Positions 19,619-28,224 of a DNA stretch of 38,688 bases are shown here, in pieces (the first letter of the stretch is position 1; every line of letters begins with the position of its first letter). A program made the position numbers and the translations under genes. Origin of the DNA: a virus; IMG/VR virus record IMGVR_UViG_3300044939_000040, positions 1-38,688 of that record. The stretch is one strand, 5' to 3'. The notes below the pieces were generated by a model, which saw only the letters and a program-made list of their open reading frames with translations, did no database searches and was not told the origin of the DNA.

Positions 19619-21840
19619 AAAAGGAAGACGTCGCGTATGGCAACCAGCCGAGCAGCTACGACAAGACGCCGCAGGGAATGGCGGAGCTGTGGGCGAAGGA
19701 GCTTGAGGCTGCTGGGAAGGAGCTGAAGACCTTCAAGGAGAAGTCGAAGGTCGTCGTCCAGAGGTATCTCGACAACCGCGATGGGCTCTTCGACGACCAG
19801 CGCAAGAACGTCAACCTGTTCTGGTCGACGACGCAGGTTCTGCTCTCCGCGCTGTTTGCGCGGCCGCCGAAGGTCGACGTCAGCCGCATGCACAAGGACG
19901 CGCAGGACGACGTCTCGCGCGTCGCTGGCGTCATCCTTGAGCGAATCCTGAATCGCGGGTTGCAGGACGACGGGAAATTCGATCGCGAGGCGTTCAAGCA
20001 AGCGATCAAGGACCGACTCATCGTCGGTCTCGGTCAGGTGTGGGTCCGTTACGAGGTCGAGATCGAGAAGCAGACGATCGAGCCCGCGATCGACCCGGTG
20101 ACGGGCGCGCCGATGGGCGAGCCGATCGAGGCGGAGGTCATCAAGGAGGAGTCGGTCCCGATCGACTACGTGTACTGGGAGGACTTTGACTGGTCGCCCT
20201 GCCGCACGTGGGAGGAATGCCGGTGGGTCTCTCGTCGCACGTATCTGACGAAAGACCAAGCTGTGAAGCGGTTCGGTGAGACGATCGCGTGCCAGCTCAA
20301 CTACACGAACAAGAAGAAGGCGGAGAGCCCGATCGACGTGCAGTCCGAAGCGTGGTCGAAGGCGTGCGTCTACGAAATCTGGTGCAAGGACGAGAAAAAG
20401 GTCTACTGGTACAGCCCGGGCTGCCCGGTGATTCTCGATGTCCGCGACGACCCGCTGCAACTCGAAGGCTTCTTCCCGTGTCCGAAGCCGCTCGCTGCGA
20501 ATCTCACGAGCTCGCGCTTCATGCCGAAGAGCGACTACGCGATGGCGCAGGACGTCTACACGCAGATCGACGAACTGAACATGCGCATCTCGTGGCTCGT
20601 GAAGGCGTGCAAAGTGGCCGGCCTGTACGACCAGAACACGAAAGGAAGCGTCCAGAGGTTGTTCCAAGAGGGCAGCGAGCTGTCGCTGATCCCTGTCGAC
20701 AACTGGGCCGCTTTCGCGGAGAAGGGCGGAGTTCAGGGAACCATCTCGTGGGTCCCAATCGAGCAGATCGCGAACGTCATCGCGCAGCTTCGAGTCGAGC
20801 TTGCATCCGCCCAGCAGCAGCTCTACGAGGTGCTCGGCATCAGCGACATCATGCGCGGTGCAACGGACCCGGACGAGACGCTCGGGGCTCAGAAGCTCAA
20901 GGCCCAATTCGGGAGCTCGCGCATCCAGTTCACGATGAGCGAGATCGCGGATTGGGTCGCGTTCGCGTGCCGCATCAAGGCGGAGATCATCAGCCGTCAT
21001 TGCCAGCCGGAGAGCATCGCGAAGTGGTCGAACATCGAGGCCACAGCCGACGCTCAGCTCGCGCCGCAAGCGATCCAGCTCATCAAGAGCTTCGAGGACT
21101 TCGAGTGGAAGGTCTCGATCGACCCGGATACGATGGCCGCGATCGACTACGCGCAGGAGCGGGAGTCGAGAACCCAGATGCTCGACGCGCTTGGCGTGTT
21201 CATGGAGCGCACGATGCCTCTCGTGCAGCAGGCTCCGCAGGCTGCCGGGGTCGTTCTGGAGCTCGTCAAATGGGCGATCGCGGGCTTCAAGGTCGGCAAG
21301 GAGGTCGAGAGCGTCATCGATCAGACGATGGACGCGATCAAGCAGGGCGCGAGCCAGCCGCCGCAGCCGCCGATCGAGCTGGAGCTGGAGAAACTGCGCG
21401 CACAGAACCGCATCGACGTCGAAATGATCCGCGGCGACACGCAGCGCGACATCCAAGCGTCGAAGCATCAGATCGAGCTGCTGAAGCTAGGCATGGAGCA
21501 GCATCTCGCGCAGCTCAATCAACAGCTTCAGCTCATCTCCGACACCATCGCGCAGCAGCGCGACGACGTGCGCGCGCAATTGCAGCAGCTACAGCAGCAA
21601 TTGCAGCAAGTTCAGCAGTCGCAGTCGCCTGTTCCGCCTCTCAACATCGTCGGAGGCTCCGACATGATGGCTCTGAACGAGGCTTTGGCGAAGCTCGGAA
21701 GCGGAATCGAGGAGCTGAAGAACAAGAAGAACCCGCGAAGGGTGCGAACTCCGGTCCGTGACGCGAACGGTGACATCGTCAAGGTCATCGAAGAGGATGA
21801 AGAACCGCTTCCGTTGCCGCAAGGGATGCCGCTGCAATGA
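19615..21840 (+). CDS. Portal protein
   Basis: 741 aa, within the podovirus portal range (P22 gp1, 725 aa). Residues 1-400 carry wing and clip elements with F-A-R-P-P-K-V-D near 80 and conserved W-E-D-F-D-W-S-P-C-R-T-W. The stretch 560-690 is a Gln-rich coiled coil (many Q-Q-L-Q), suited to a barrel above the clip. A charged tail ends in L-P-L-P-Q-G. It forms the dodecameric gate at the packaging vertex, directly after terL, the usual order. ATGA overlaps on both sides. Confidence 0.9.
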   Translation: MKKEDVAYGNQPSSYDKTPQGMAELWAKELEAAGKELKTFKEKSKVVVQRYLDNRDGLFDDQRKNVNLFWSTTQVLLSALFARPPKVDVSRMHKDAQDDVSRVAGVILERILNRGLQDDGKFDREAFKQAIKDRLIVGLGQVWVRYEVEIEKQTIEPAIDPVTGAPMGEPIEAEVIKEESVPIDYVYWEDFDWSPCRTWEECRWVSRRTYLTKDQAVKRFGETIACQLNYTNKKKAESPIDVQSEAWSKACVYEIWCKDEKKVYWYSPGCPVILDVRDDPLQLEGFFPCPKPLAANLTSSRFMPKSDYAMAQDVYTQIDELNMRISWLVKACKVAGLYDQNTKGSVQRLFQEGSELSLIPVDNWAAFAEKGGVQGTISWVPIEQIANVIAQLRVELASAQQQLYEVLGISDIMRGATDPDETLGAQKLKAQFGSSRIQFTMSEIADWVAFACRIKAEIISRHCQPESIAKWSNIEATADAQLAPQAIQLIKSFEDFEWKVSIDPDTMAAIDYAQERESRTQMLDALGVFMERTMPLVQQAPQAAGVVLELVKWAIAGFKVGKEVESVIDQTMDAIKQGASQPPQPPIELELEKLRAQNRIDVEMIRGDTQRDIQASKHQIELLKLGMEQHLAQLNQQLQLISDTIAQQRDDVRAQLQQLQQQLQQVQQSQSPVPPLNIVGGSDMMALNEALAKLGSGIEELKNKKNPRRVRTPVRDANGDIVKVIEEDEEPLPLPQGMPLQ

Positions 21841-23111
21841 CTTTCAAGGTCAACCACGCCTACACGAGCGCGATACCGGACGATCCGGCTGATTTCGCGG
21901 CCGGGAAGGTCACTCCGAGCCGATGGAACGCTGATCTGGTCGCGACGATGAACAGCGGCCGCCTCGCTGGCCGCGTATCGTCGGGGAACGGGGCCGTCGA
22001 GGAGCTTGATAGCTCCGCCGTGGCGGGCTTTCTGGGTCTCGGGAGCGCCGCCTACTCGTCCACTGGCGACTTTGCGCCTTCTTCGCACACCCACAGCGCT
22101 GCCGATATCACGTCCGGGACGTTCGCGGATGCCCGGATCGCGCAATCGAACGTCACGCAGCACCAGTCCGCGCTAAGCATCTCGTGGACGCAGGTCGGAA
22201 ATACGCCGACGACGCTCGCTGGATACGGAATCACCGACGCTGCGCCGCTTTCGCACGTCGGGAGCGGAGGTGCTGCGCACGCGAACGCCGTCCCGAATGG
22301 CGCAGCCGGCTTCATGACGGGTGCGGACAAGAACAAGCTGGACGGAATTCAGGCCGGGGCGACCGCTAACAGCAGCGACTCGTTCCTGCTGAACAGAGCG
22401 AACCACACCGGCACGCAGACAGCTTCGACGATCAGCAACTTCGCTGCGGCGGCGAGAGCGGAGACCGAGGCGGAGCTTATCGCCGGGTCTGGAATCACCA
22501 TCACGCCTGCCGGCTCTGGAGCGAACCGGACGCTGACGCTTTCGGCGACAGGGGGAGGCGGCGGGTACCCGAGCATCGCGTATCCGAGGCGCACTTCCAC
22601 GCCGAAGATCGCTGGTGACATCGGCGGCACTGCACTTAGCACGATCACGCTCACCGCGTCAAGGCAGTATTTCATCCCGCTCGTCGTACCGCGCGACGTT
22701 ACGCTGCCCAGTCTGCGCATCAGCGTGACGACGGCCGCCTCTGGAGCGGCGAACCTTGGCATCTACGCGAACACGCAATCAGGCGGTAACGACGTGCCGG
22801 GCGCACGGATTGCGCAGATCACTGCGACGCTTGACACGGGTTCGACGGGTGACAAGACGGGCAACTTCGCGTCATCTGTCACGTTGACCGCCGGCACCCT
22901 GTATTGGGTGTCGGTGATCTGCTCTGCGGCCGCCGTCATCCGCGCGCTTGCTGTTGGTTCGTGTCAGGTGGCGCTTGGTCGACAGGTCAACAGCACTGGC
23001 GCCATCACGTATCTGTTCGTCGCGGGCTCTGGGTCAACGCTGCCCGATCCAGCGCCCGGTTCGCTGTCCGACGGCACCGGCGTGTGCCCGGCAATTTACC
23101 TCATCGAGTAA
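21837..23111 (+). CDS. Second fibre-like protein, located in head module
   Basis: 424 aa, coupled to portal by ATGA. Fibre-type repeats are present: S-H-T-H-S-A-A-D-I-T-S-G-T-F-A-D-A-R-I, a glycine-rich H-x-G-S-G-G-A-A-H segment with F-M-T-G-A-D-K-N-K-L-D-G-I-Q-A-G-A, and N-H-T-G-T-Q-T. The C-terminal half is a beta-sandwich-like domain. The I-T-S-G-T-F-A-D-A-R motif resembles the L-A-S-G-T-V-P-D-A-R repeats of the main fibre. It may be a head fibre or a second receptor-binding protein; location beside portal rather than tail genes is unusual. Confidence 0.7.
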   Translation: MTFKVNHAYTSAIPDDPADFAAGKVTPSRWNADLVATMNSGRLAGRVSSGNGAVEELDSSAVAGFLGLGSAAYSSTGDFAPSSHTHSAADITSGTFADARIAQSNVTQHQSALSISWTQVGNTPTTLAGYGITDAAPLSHVGSGGAAHANAVPNGAAGFMTGADKNKLDGIQAGATANSSDSFLLNRANHTGTQTASTISNFAAAARAETEAELIAGSGITITPAGSGANRTLTLSATGGGGGYPSIAYPRRTSTPKIAGDIGGTALSTITLTASRQYFIPLVVPRDVTLPSLRISVTTAASGAANLGIYANTQSGGNDVPGARIAQITATLDTGSTGDKTGNFASSVTLTAGTLYWVSVICSAAAVIRALAVGSCQVALGRQVNSTGAITYLFVAGSGSTLPDPAPGSLSDGTGVCPAIYLIE

Positions 23112-23121
23112 GGAGGACGAT

Positions 23122-23262
23122 ATGCCATCCAAGACCGAAAAGCAAGCACGACTCATGCGCGCTGTCGCGCACGGCTGGAAGCCGCCCGGCTCCAAGACAC
23201 CGCCGGTTCCGGTGAAGGTGGCGAAGGAGTTCGTCGCTGCCGACAAGCTGCGCAAAAGCTAA
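23122..23262 (+). CDS. Small basic conserved phage protein, 46 aa
   Basis: ATG at 23122 with GGAGG upstream. M-P-S-K-T-E-K-Q-A-R-L-M-R-A-V-A-H-G-W then P-V-P-V-K-V-A-K-E-F-V-A-A-D. Short Lys-rich proteins of this shape (K-K-Q-x-R-x-M-R-A-x-A-H-G-...-A-x-E-F) are frequent in phage head modules. Role unknown. Confidence 0.65.
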   Translation: MPSKTEKQARLMRAVAHGWKPPGSKTPPVPVKVAKEFVAADKLRKS

Positions 23263-23265
23263 CAG

Positions 23266-23727
23266 ATGGCCGGTGCATTCCAGCTCTCAGCGTTTCAGGC
23301 TTCGGCCTTTCAGGTCGACGGCCCACCACCACCCCCGCCCCCTCCGGTTGACCTGAACCGGTGGGACGACGCGGAGGAGAAGCGGAAGAAGCGCGAGAAG
23401 AGGGAGCGCGAGGGTGCGGAGCATCTCGCAAAGCTCGTTCGCGATCTTGTCGAGGGCTCCGCGGATAGCGGAGGCGCGATCGAGATCAGCGAGGAGACAA
23501 GGACGGTTCGTTCCAGCTCCGGCCGCTACATCTACGTCCCGCCGCAGATCGATTTCGAGCGTGTGCGGATCGTTGCGGAGAACGCGATTCGCGCAGCAAT
23601 CGAGTCGGCGAACAGGTTGATTCAGGAAGAGGAGCGCCGCCGCGCGCTCATCATGGAAGAAGAGCGTCGGCGCGCTCTCATCAGGAAACGACGCAAGGAC
23701 GCCGAGTTCCTGCTTCTTCTCCACTAG
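23266..23727 (+). CDS. Structural or head-associated protein, unknown, 153 aa
   Basis: ATG at 23266 follows the previous stop closely. The N-terminus repeats A-F-Q-x-S-A-F-Q (three A/S-F-Q units), then a polyproline run, a highly charged helix (E-E-K-R-K-K-R-E-K-R-E-R-E), and a second helix with duplicated E-E-E-R-R-R-A-L-I. Repeated S-A-F-Q motifs at the N-terminus occur in some phage virion proteins. No clear domain. Probably a coiled-coil oligomer. Confidence 0.55.
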   Translation: MAGAFQLSAFQASAFQVDGPPPPPPPPVDLNRWDDAEEKRKKREKREREGAEHLAKLVRDLVEGSADSGGAIEISEETRTVRSSSGRYIYVPPQIDFERVRIVAENAIRAAIESANRLIQEEERRRALIMEEERRRALIRKRRKDAEFLLLLH

Positions 23728-23736
23728 GAGCCGAAA

Positions 23737-23931
23737 ATGCACGAACAGCAGCAACAGCAGCAATCGCTCATGCAGTCGTTCGCCGACAGGGTTCGAGCGA
23801 AGATCGAGGCTCTCAAGCGCCGAGGGCCGAAGCCGGAAGACCTTGGCAGCGGCGCAGCCGAGCGCGCTGGGCGCGCGATGGCCGGTCGGCAGCGTCAGAT
23901 TGATCGAGCCGTCGAACAGGCGACGCGATGA
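23737..23931 (+). CDS. Small Gln-rich protein, unknown, 64 aa
   Basis: ATG at 23737, AGGAGCC upstream. Begins M-H-E-Q-Q-Q-Q-Q-Q-S, then a basic helix and R-R-G-P-K-P. It overlaps the next gene by ATGA. Coding supported by RBS and coupling; no family recognised. Confidence 0.5.
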   Translation: MHEQQQQQQSLMQSFADRVRAKIEALKRRGPKPEDLGSGAAERAGRAMAGRQRQIDRAVEQATR

Positions 23932-24125
23932 GCGACACGAGGGTGTATCTCCTGTCCGCTGCGCCGGTCGACGCCGTGTCGGACCTTGATTACGCTCTCG
24001 CGGAGCTTGATCGTGCTCTCGGCATGATCGGTCTTCCGCCTTTCGATCGGACGACCGACCCGGCGATCGAGATCGTGCGCATCCTGACGGGCATCATCCA
24101 TTACGCAAGGCAGAGCAAGCATTGA
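23928..24125 (+). CDS. Small protein, unknown, 65 aa
   Basis: Coupled by ATGA to the previous gene. Two helices with D-L-D-Y-A-L-A-E-L-D-R-A-L and I-V-R-I-L-T-G-I-I-H-Y-A, probably a compact helical protein. No family recognised. Confidence 0.5.
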   Translation: MSDTRVYLLSAAPVDAVSDLDYALAELDRALGMIGLPPFDRTTDPAIEIVRILTGIIHYARQSKH

Positions 24126-24134
24126 GAGGCGAGA

Positions 24135-24503
24135 ATGGCGCGCCGGACCTACGTCTACTTCGAGGGCAAGCTGTACGAGAAGGGTGTCGACGAGCTGCCC
24201 GAGTCGTACTACACGAAGCACGGCAGGGGCGGGTTCAACCACCACAAGGCCGACGGGCTGCTGTGGAACGATCGCCACTACGATGGGCTGCGCGCGACGG
24301 ATGGTACGGACATCAGTTCGCGATCGAAGCATCGCGAGTACATGAGAAGGCATGGGTTGACGACCGTCGATGACTTCACCAACCATTTCGAGCGCGCCGC
24401 GAAAGAGCGCGCCGACTACTACACCACGGGGGGTGATCATCGTGCGCGTCGTGAAGCAGTGGAGCGCGCCATCTACGAACTGGAGAAGAGGCGGAGGCGT
24501 TGA
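24135..24503 (+). CDS. Conserved-type phage protein, unknown, 122 aa
   Basis: ATG at 24135 after GAGAGGCGAGA. M-A-R-R-T-Y-V-Y-F-E-G-K-L-Y-E-K-G at the N-terminus, a Tyr/His/Arg-rich middle with I-S-S-R-S-K-H-R-E-Y-M-R, then a charged helix. Short proteins starting with this strand and carrying S-R-x-K-H-R-x-Y-M are common in podovirus head regions, with no known role. The end overlaps the possible TTG of the next gene. Confidence 0.6.
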   Translation: MARRTYVYFEGKLYEKGVDELPESYYTKHGRGGFNHHKADGLLWNDRHYDGLRATDGTDISSRSKHREYMRRHGLTTVDDFTNHFERAAKERADYYTTGGDHRARREAVERAIYELEKRRRR

Positions 24504-24505
24504 GA

Positions 24506-25411
24506 ATGGCAGGGCTCCTGAAGACCGGGAAGATCGCAGCGAAGCTGGCTGCTTTGCGGAACCGCGTCGCGACTGCTCCGGGTGTTGAACCGATCGTCCC
24601 ACCGTCTCAGAGGGGGTGGGACTTGGTCGGTGAAGGCATTGAGCAGACGACCGGTGGTTTTCGCCCTCTTCAGGAGGCCGCCGAGCGCTACATGCGCGAT
24701 GCCGGAATCGAATACCGGCCGCAGACCGAGTTCGTGAAGGTCGACCCGGAGTTCGCGAAGCGCGTTGCGCGTGCGTACGATGAGATGAAGCACGACCCGA
24801 CGAATCCGGCGGTCCGCGAAGCGTACAGGGCGATGATCGAGGAGACGATGGGACAGTACGAGGCCCTCCGTCGAGCTGGCTTCCGCTTCGAGTTCATGCC
24901 TCCGGGCAAAGACCCGTACGGCAACCCGAGGAACGCGATCAAGGACTTGGTCCAGAACAAGCGGATGTACGTCTTTCCGACCGAAGAAGGGTTCGGAGGG
25001 CCGGCGAGCGCTGCTGTCGATGTGTCCGGGAACCCGCTGCTGATGCGAGTGGGTGAGAAGTGGGGCGGGAAAGACGTGACGGCGAACGACGTATTCCGTG
25101 CCGTGCATGATGCGTTTGGTCACGCGAAGCAGGGCGTCGGGTTCCGCGCTCGTGGGGAGGAGAACGCGTTTCAGCAGCATATGGGGATGTACTCACCGAA
25201 GGCTGCTCGCGCTATGGCGAGCGAGACGAGAGGCCAGAACTCGTGGGTGAACTTCGGACCGTACGGGGCGAAGAACAGGACAGCGAGCCCGGCGGAGACG
25301 GAGTACGCTCCGCAGAAGACTGGGCTTCTGCCGGATGAATTGATCTTTGGGAGAACGAACCGAGCGGAGCTTCTTCGGCAGCTTCGCATCATCGAGAGGG
25401 CGACAGAATGA
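24506..25411 (+). CDS. Conserved phage protein with HDxFGH metal-site-like motif
   Basis: Start ATG 24506, GGAGG 8 nt upstream; a TTG at 24500 is too close to that site. 301 aa. The most striking segment is V-F-R-A-V-H201-D-A-F-G-H206-A, followed by G-E218-E219-N-A-F-x2-H225 and E240-T-R-G-Q-N-S-W-V-N-F. Two His five apart followed by an acidic residue resembles the iron site of aromatic amino-acid hydroxylases (H-E-x-x-G-H), though overall similarity is not visible. No TM. I recall similar segments in large phage polyvalent/virion proteins, but cannot name a function. Coupled to the next gene by ATGA. Confidence 0.6.
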   Translation: MAGLLKTGKIAAKLAALRNRVATAPGVEPIVPPSQRGWDLVGEGIEQTTGGFRPLQEAAERYMRDAGIEYRPQTEFVKVDPEFAKRVARAYDEMKHDPTNPAVREAYRAMIEETMGQYEALRRAGFRFEFMPPGKDPYGNPRNAIKDLVQNKRMYVFPTEEGFGGPASAAVDVSGNPLLMRVGEKWGGKDVTANDVFRAVHDAFGHAKQGVGFRARGEENAFQQHMGMYSPKAARAMASETRGQNSWVNFGPYGAKNRTASPAETEYAPQKTGLLPDELIFGRTNRAELLRQLRIIERATE

Positions 25412-26862
25412 GCGACTTCCAGCGCGACCTTTTTCCGACGCGCACCCCTTGGGAGGTCATAACGAAAGAGCTACCAAGGTGGTGGCGTGAGATTCGTGAG
25501 GAGGGGGATAGAACCGGAGCCATCACTTTGCCTGATGTCGTCGATGTTGTCGTCCCTCAGACGTTGAGCGATGCCGCCCTGATGGTCACCACCGGGCCGG
25601 TTGGGAAGGCTGTACGTCTTGGTGCAGGAGCTCTCGCTGGTGCGGCTTACGCTGGAGACGCCGAGGCCGCTGGTGGCGGCGCGTTGAAGGGCGCAGCGAA
25701 GCTCGCGGCGAAGATCAAAGCCGCGGCGCAAGCTGCGGCCCTCAAAGGGAAGAGGGCGAACTACAAAGGAGATATCACGAAGGAGATCGAGAAACTCGAT
25801 CCCGAAGTGATGCGCGCAACGTTGAAAGAGCGGTATCCTGAAATCGGCGAACCCGTGACGATCTTCGACACGAAGAAGGGAAAGTCGTACCTATCGCGCG
25901 GGGATACGCCAGAATCGCTTTGGCTCGCTGAAGAGCGCCGCAAAGCGCAAGAGGCTATCAAGCGTGGCGAGTACCAACCCTACTTCGATGTCTCGAAGAG
26001 GTCGTACGTCGACCCGAGTAACTATCCGATCGAAGGGAACACCAACATGTCGCGCCCGGTGAAAGACATAACGCATGAGGCGTGGCTGAAGAAGTACGAC
26101 ACGCCGGAGACGAGGAAAAGGTTCGAAGCCGCATACGCTGCCGGGAATGAGACACCGGGCTCTCGATTGTGGTACGGGTTGAAGCAACTCGAAGATGAGT
26201 TCATCGACGAGCTCGGCCCAGAGCTTGGGCGTAAGGCTTTTCGGAAAGATATGGATGCTCTCGCAGCGACAACCGGAGGTATGGACCCGACGGGGAACCT
26301 TCTGTTCGCGCACTATGCTCGCCTCAAGGCTCTGCGTGGAGAGCCGATTCCAACGAACATCACCGAAATCCCCGCACCAATAAAGGCCGGGAAATACGGG
26401 GTCAAGACCAACGCAGAACGGTTCAACAAGATGGAGTTCGGAGGCGAACCTTTGAGTCCGATTACCGACCCGAAGAGGTTTAACTTCTCTGCGAACTTCA
26501 TGGGTCACACCAATCGGGGAACAATCGATGAACAGATGATGAGCCTCATCTACCCGAAGGAATCAGCGCCGACCGACTACGCCGCCGCGGAAGAGACCGT
26601 GCGCCGCTTCCTCGCGAAGACGGGAGACCCGATGTCGGAGGGCCAATCCGTGCTGTGGGTCGGCGTGAAGGGCGCAGAAGAAGGGAAACCTATGATTCAG
26701 CACATCAACGAAGCGATCGAGCGCACTTCAAGGATCACCGGCCTTTCGCCGCGTGAGGTGGTGCGCAGGTATCTCATCCGCAAGGAAGGGCCGCTTTACG
26801 GTATCGGAGCGGCGTCAGCTCTCGACGCTCCGTACAACGGCGAAGACAACCAGAGCTTCTAA
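25408..26862 (+). CDS. Putative virion or injected protein, unknown, 484 aa
   Basis: Coupled by ATGA to the HDxFGH gene, so the two probably act together. Residues 45-105 are Ala/Gly/Val-rich and hydrophobic (G-A-G-A-L-A-G-A-A-Y-A-G), like membrane-interacting parts of ejection proteins. Residues 110-430 are a long soluble region with many charged helices and N-F-S-A-N-F-M-G-H-T-N-R-G. Base composition is lower in GC and codon use less biased than in the flanking head genes, which hints at separate acquisition. No enzyme motif seen. Confidence 0.55.
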   Translation: MSDFQRDLFPTRTPWEVITKELPRWWREIREEGDRTGAITLPDVVDVVVPQTLSDAALMVTTGPVGKAVRLGAGALAGAAYAGDAEAAGGGALKGAAKLAAKIKAAAQAAALKGKRANYKGDITKEIEKLDPEVMRATLKERYPEIGEPVTIFDTKKGKSYLSRGDTPESLWLAEERRKAQEAIKRGEYQPYFDVSKRSYVDPSNYPIEGNTNMSRPVKDITHEAWLKKYDTPETRKRFEAAYAAGNETPGSRLWYGLKQLEDEFIDELGPELGRKAFRKDMDALAATTGGMDPTGNLLFAHYARLKALRGEPIPTNITEIPAPIKAGKYGVKTNAERFNKMEFGGEPLSPITDPKRFNFSANFMGHTNRGTIDEQMMSLIYPKESAPTDYAAAEETVRRFLAKTGDPMSEGQSVLWVGVKGAEEGKPMIQHINEAIERTSRITGLSPREVVRRYLIRKEGPLYGIGAASALDAPYNGEDNQSF

Positions 26863-26873
26863 AGGAGAAAAGC

Positions 26874-28064
26874 ATGGAAGAACCCACCATCCGCGAGACC
26901 TTGGAGTCGGCCATCGAATCAGTCGACTCCGCCTCATCCACCACACCGGCGAGCCCGCCGCCACCGGCCGCGGAGCCCTCCGGTGCATCCACAGGCGGCG
27001 CCGGCGAGACGCCCGAACCGTCGCCTCCAGCCGGCGAGTCGAAGATCGACCGTCCGCGTAACCCGGACGGCACCTTCGCTCCCAAACAGGGAACGGACGT
27101 ACCCAAACCGGGACTGCCTCCGGCACCGCCGGCACCGAAGGCGCCGGGCGCCGCGAAGAAGCCCGCCGAAGGGGCCCCCGCGGAGCAGCCGCAGCAGAAG
27201 ACGTTGCGCCCGCCGCAGTCTCTCAAGCCCGCCGAACGCGAAGCGTTCATGTCGGCGAGCCCGGTCCTTCAGGAGGCGCTCATCCGGCGCGAGAAGGAGA
27301 TTCAGCAAGCGTTGCAGCAGACGGCCGGCGCCCGCCAGTTCACGCAGCGGATGACGGAGGTGTTGCAGCCGTACATCCCCCTGATTCAGGCGAACGGCGG
27401 CGACCCGTTCCAGTTCGTCGGGAATCTGTTGTACGCAAGCAACGCTCTGACGCACGGAAGCCCGAAATTTAAAGCGGAGGTGGTCGCGAGCCTCATCCAG
27501 CAGTTCGGGGTCGACATCGAGATGCTCGACAGCGTTCTGGCCGGGCTGCCGGTGCAGAGCCAGAAGCCCGCTGCCGACCAGCAAATCCTGCCTCAGGTAC
27601 AGCAGCTCATCCAGCAGCAGCTCGCGCCGGTGCAGCAGCTCTTGGGCCAGATTCAGCAGCAGCGCCAGCAGGCGTTTCAGGCCGCCTACCAGAAGGAGAC
27701 TCAGTCTTTAGAGCAGTTCGCTGCTGACCCGAAGCACGAGTTCTTCGAGGACGTCCGGGAGATCATGGCCGACCTGATCGAGGTGGCGGCCAGCCGCGGG
27801 TACGAGCTTTCCTACGAGGACGCCTACGCTCAGGCGTGCCAATTGCACCCAGACGTCCGGTCTGTTATCATGTCGCGAAATAGCAACGCTCAGCTCCAGA
27901 ACACCGCGCAGAGCTTGACGGCGGCCGCCCAACGTGCTAAGGCGGCCGCCGTCAGCGTGGCCGGAGGCCCTGCGTCTGGTGTTCCGGGAGGAGCACCCGC
28001 TGGCGGAGCAGCTCCGTCAATCCGGGCCAGCATCGAGCAGGCTATCGCGGCGCAGGCCGGTTGA
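26874..28064 (+). CDS. Scaffolding protein
   Basis: 396 aa, strong RBS AAAGGAG. Pro/Ala/Glu-rich disordered N-terminus (about 1-115), then a helical, Gln-rich core (Q-Q-L-I-Q-Q-Q-L-A-P-V-Q-Q-L) and an Ala-rich end. Long, acidic, helical and placed directly before the major capsid gene, it fits an assembly scaffold. No protease motif is seen, so it may leave the prohead intact as in P22-type phages. Identity rests on composition and position. Confidence 0.75.
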   Translation: MEEPTIRETLESAIESVDSASSTTPASPPPPAAEPSGASTGGAGETPEPSPPAGESKIDRPRNPDGTFAPKQGTDVPKPGLPPAPPAPKAPGAAKKPAEGAPAEQPQQKTLRPPQSLKPAEREAFMSASPVLQEALIRREKEIQQALQQTAGARQFTQRMTEVLQPYIPLIQANGGDPFQFVGNLLYASNALTHGSPKFKAEVVASLIQQFGVDIEMLDSVLAGLPVQSQKPAADQQILPQVQQLIQQQLAPVQQLLGQIQQQRQQAFQAAYQKETQSLEQFAADPKHEFFEDVREIMADLIEVAASRGYELSYEDAYAQACQLHPDVRSVIMSRNSNAQLQNTAQSLTAAAQRAKAAAVSVAGGPASGVPGGAPAGGAAPSIRASIEQAIAAQAG

Positions 28065-28224
28065 TTCCTCCGGCGGACGGGAGTGTGGACCCGACGGGTC
28101 ACCACTGAACAGGTCCGAACAGCCCAAAGCTGACAGGCGCGTGCCATCCACTGAACACGGATGCCAAGCGGCGATAGGGTAAAGCAGCATCTCCCTTTTG
28201 CAACCTGACCGAAGGAGCTAAATC
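28065..28224. other. Leader of the major capsid gene
   Basis: 160 nt without a gene. It holds a short hairpin (GACCC-GAC-GGGTC, about 28091-28103) and the AAGGAG site before ATG 28225. I find no convincing promoter. It may be a stabilising leader for capsid mRNA. Confidence 0.4.

Noticed and set aside
19267-21468. A 733-codon open frame opposite terminase and portal
   Set aside because: Same cause as above: low-complexity Leu/Arg/Asp sequence with no motif, antisense to terL and portal.
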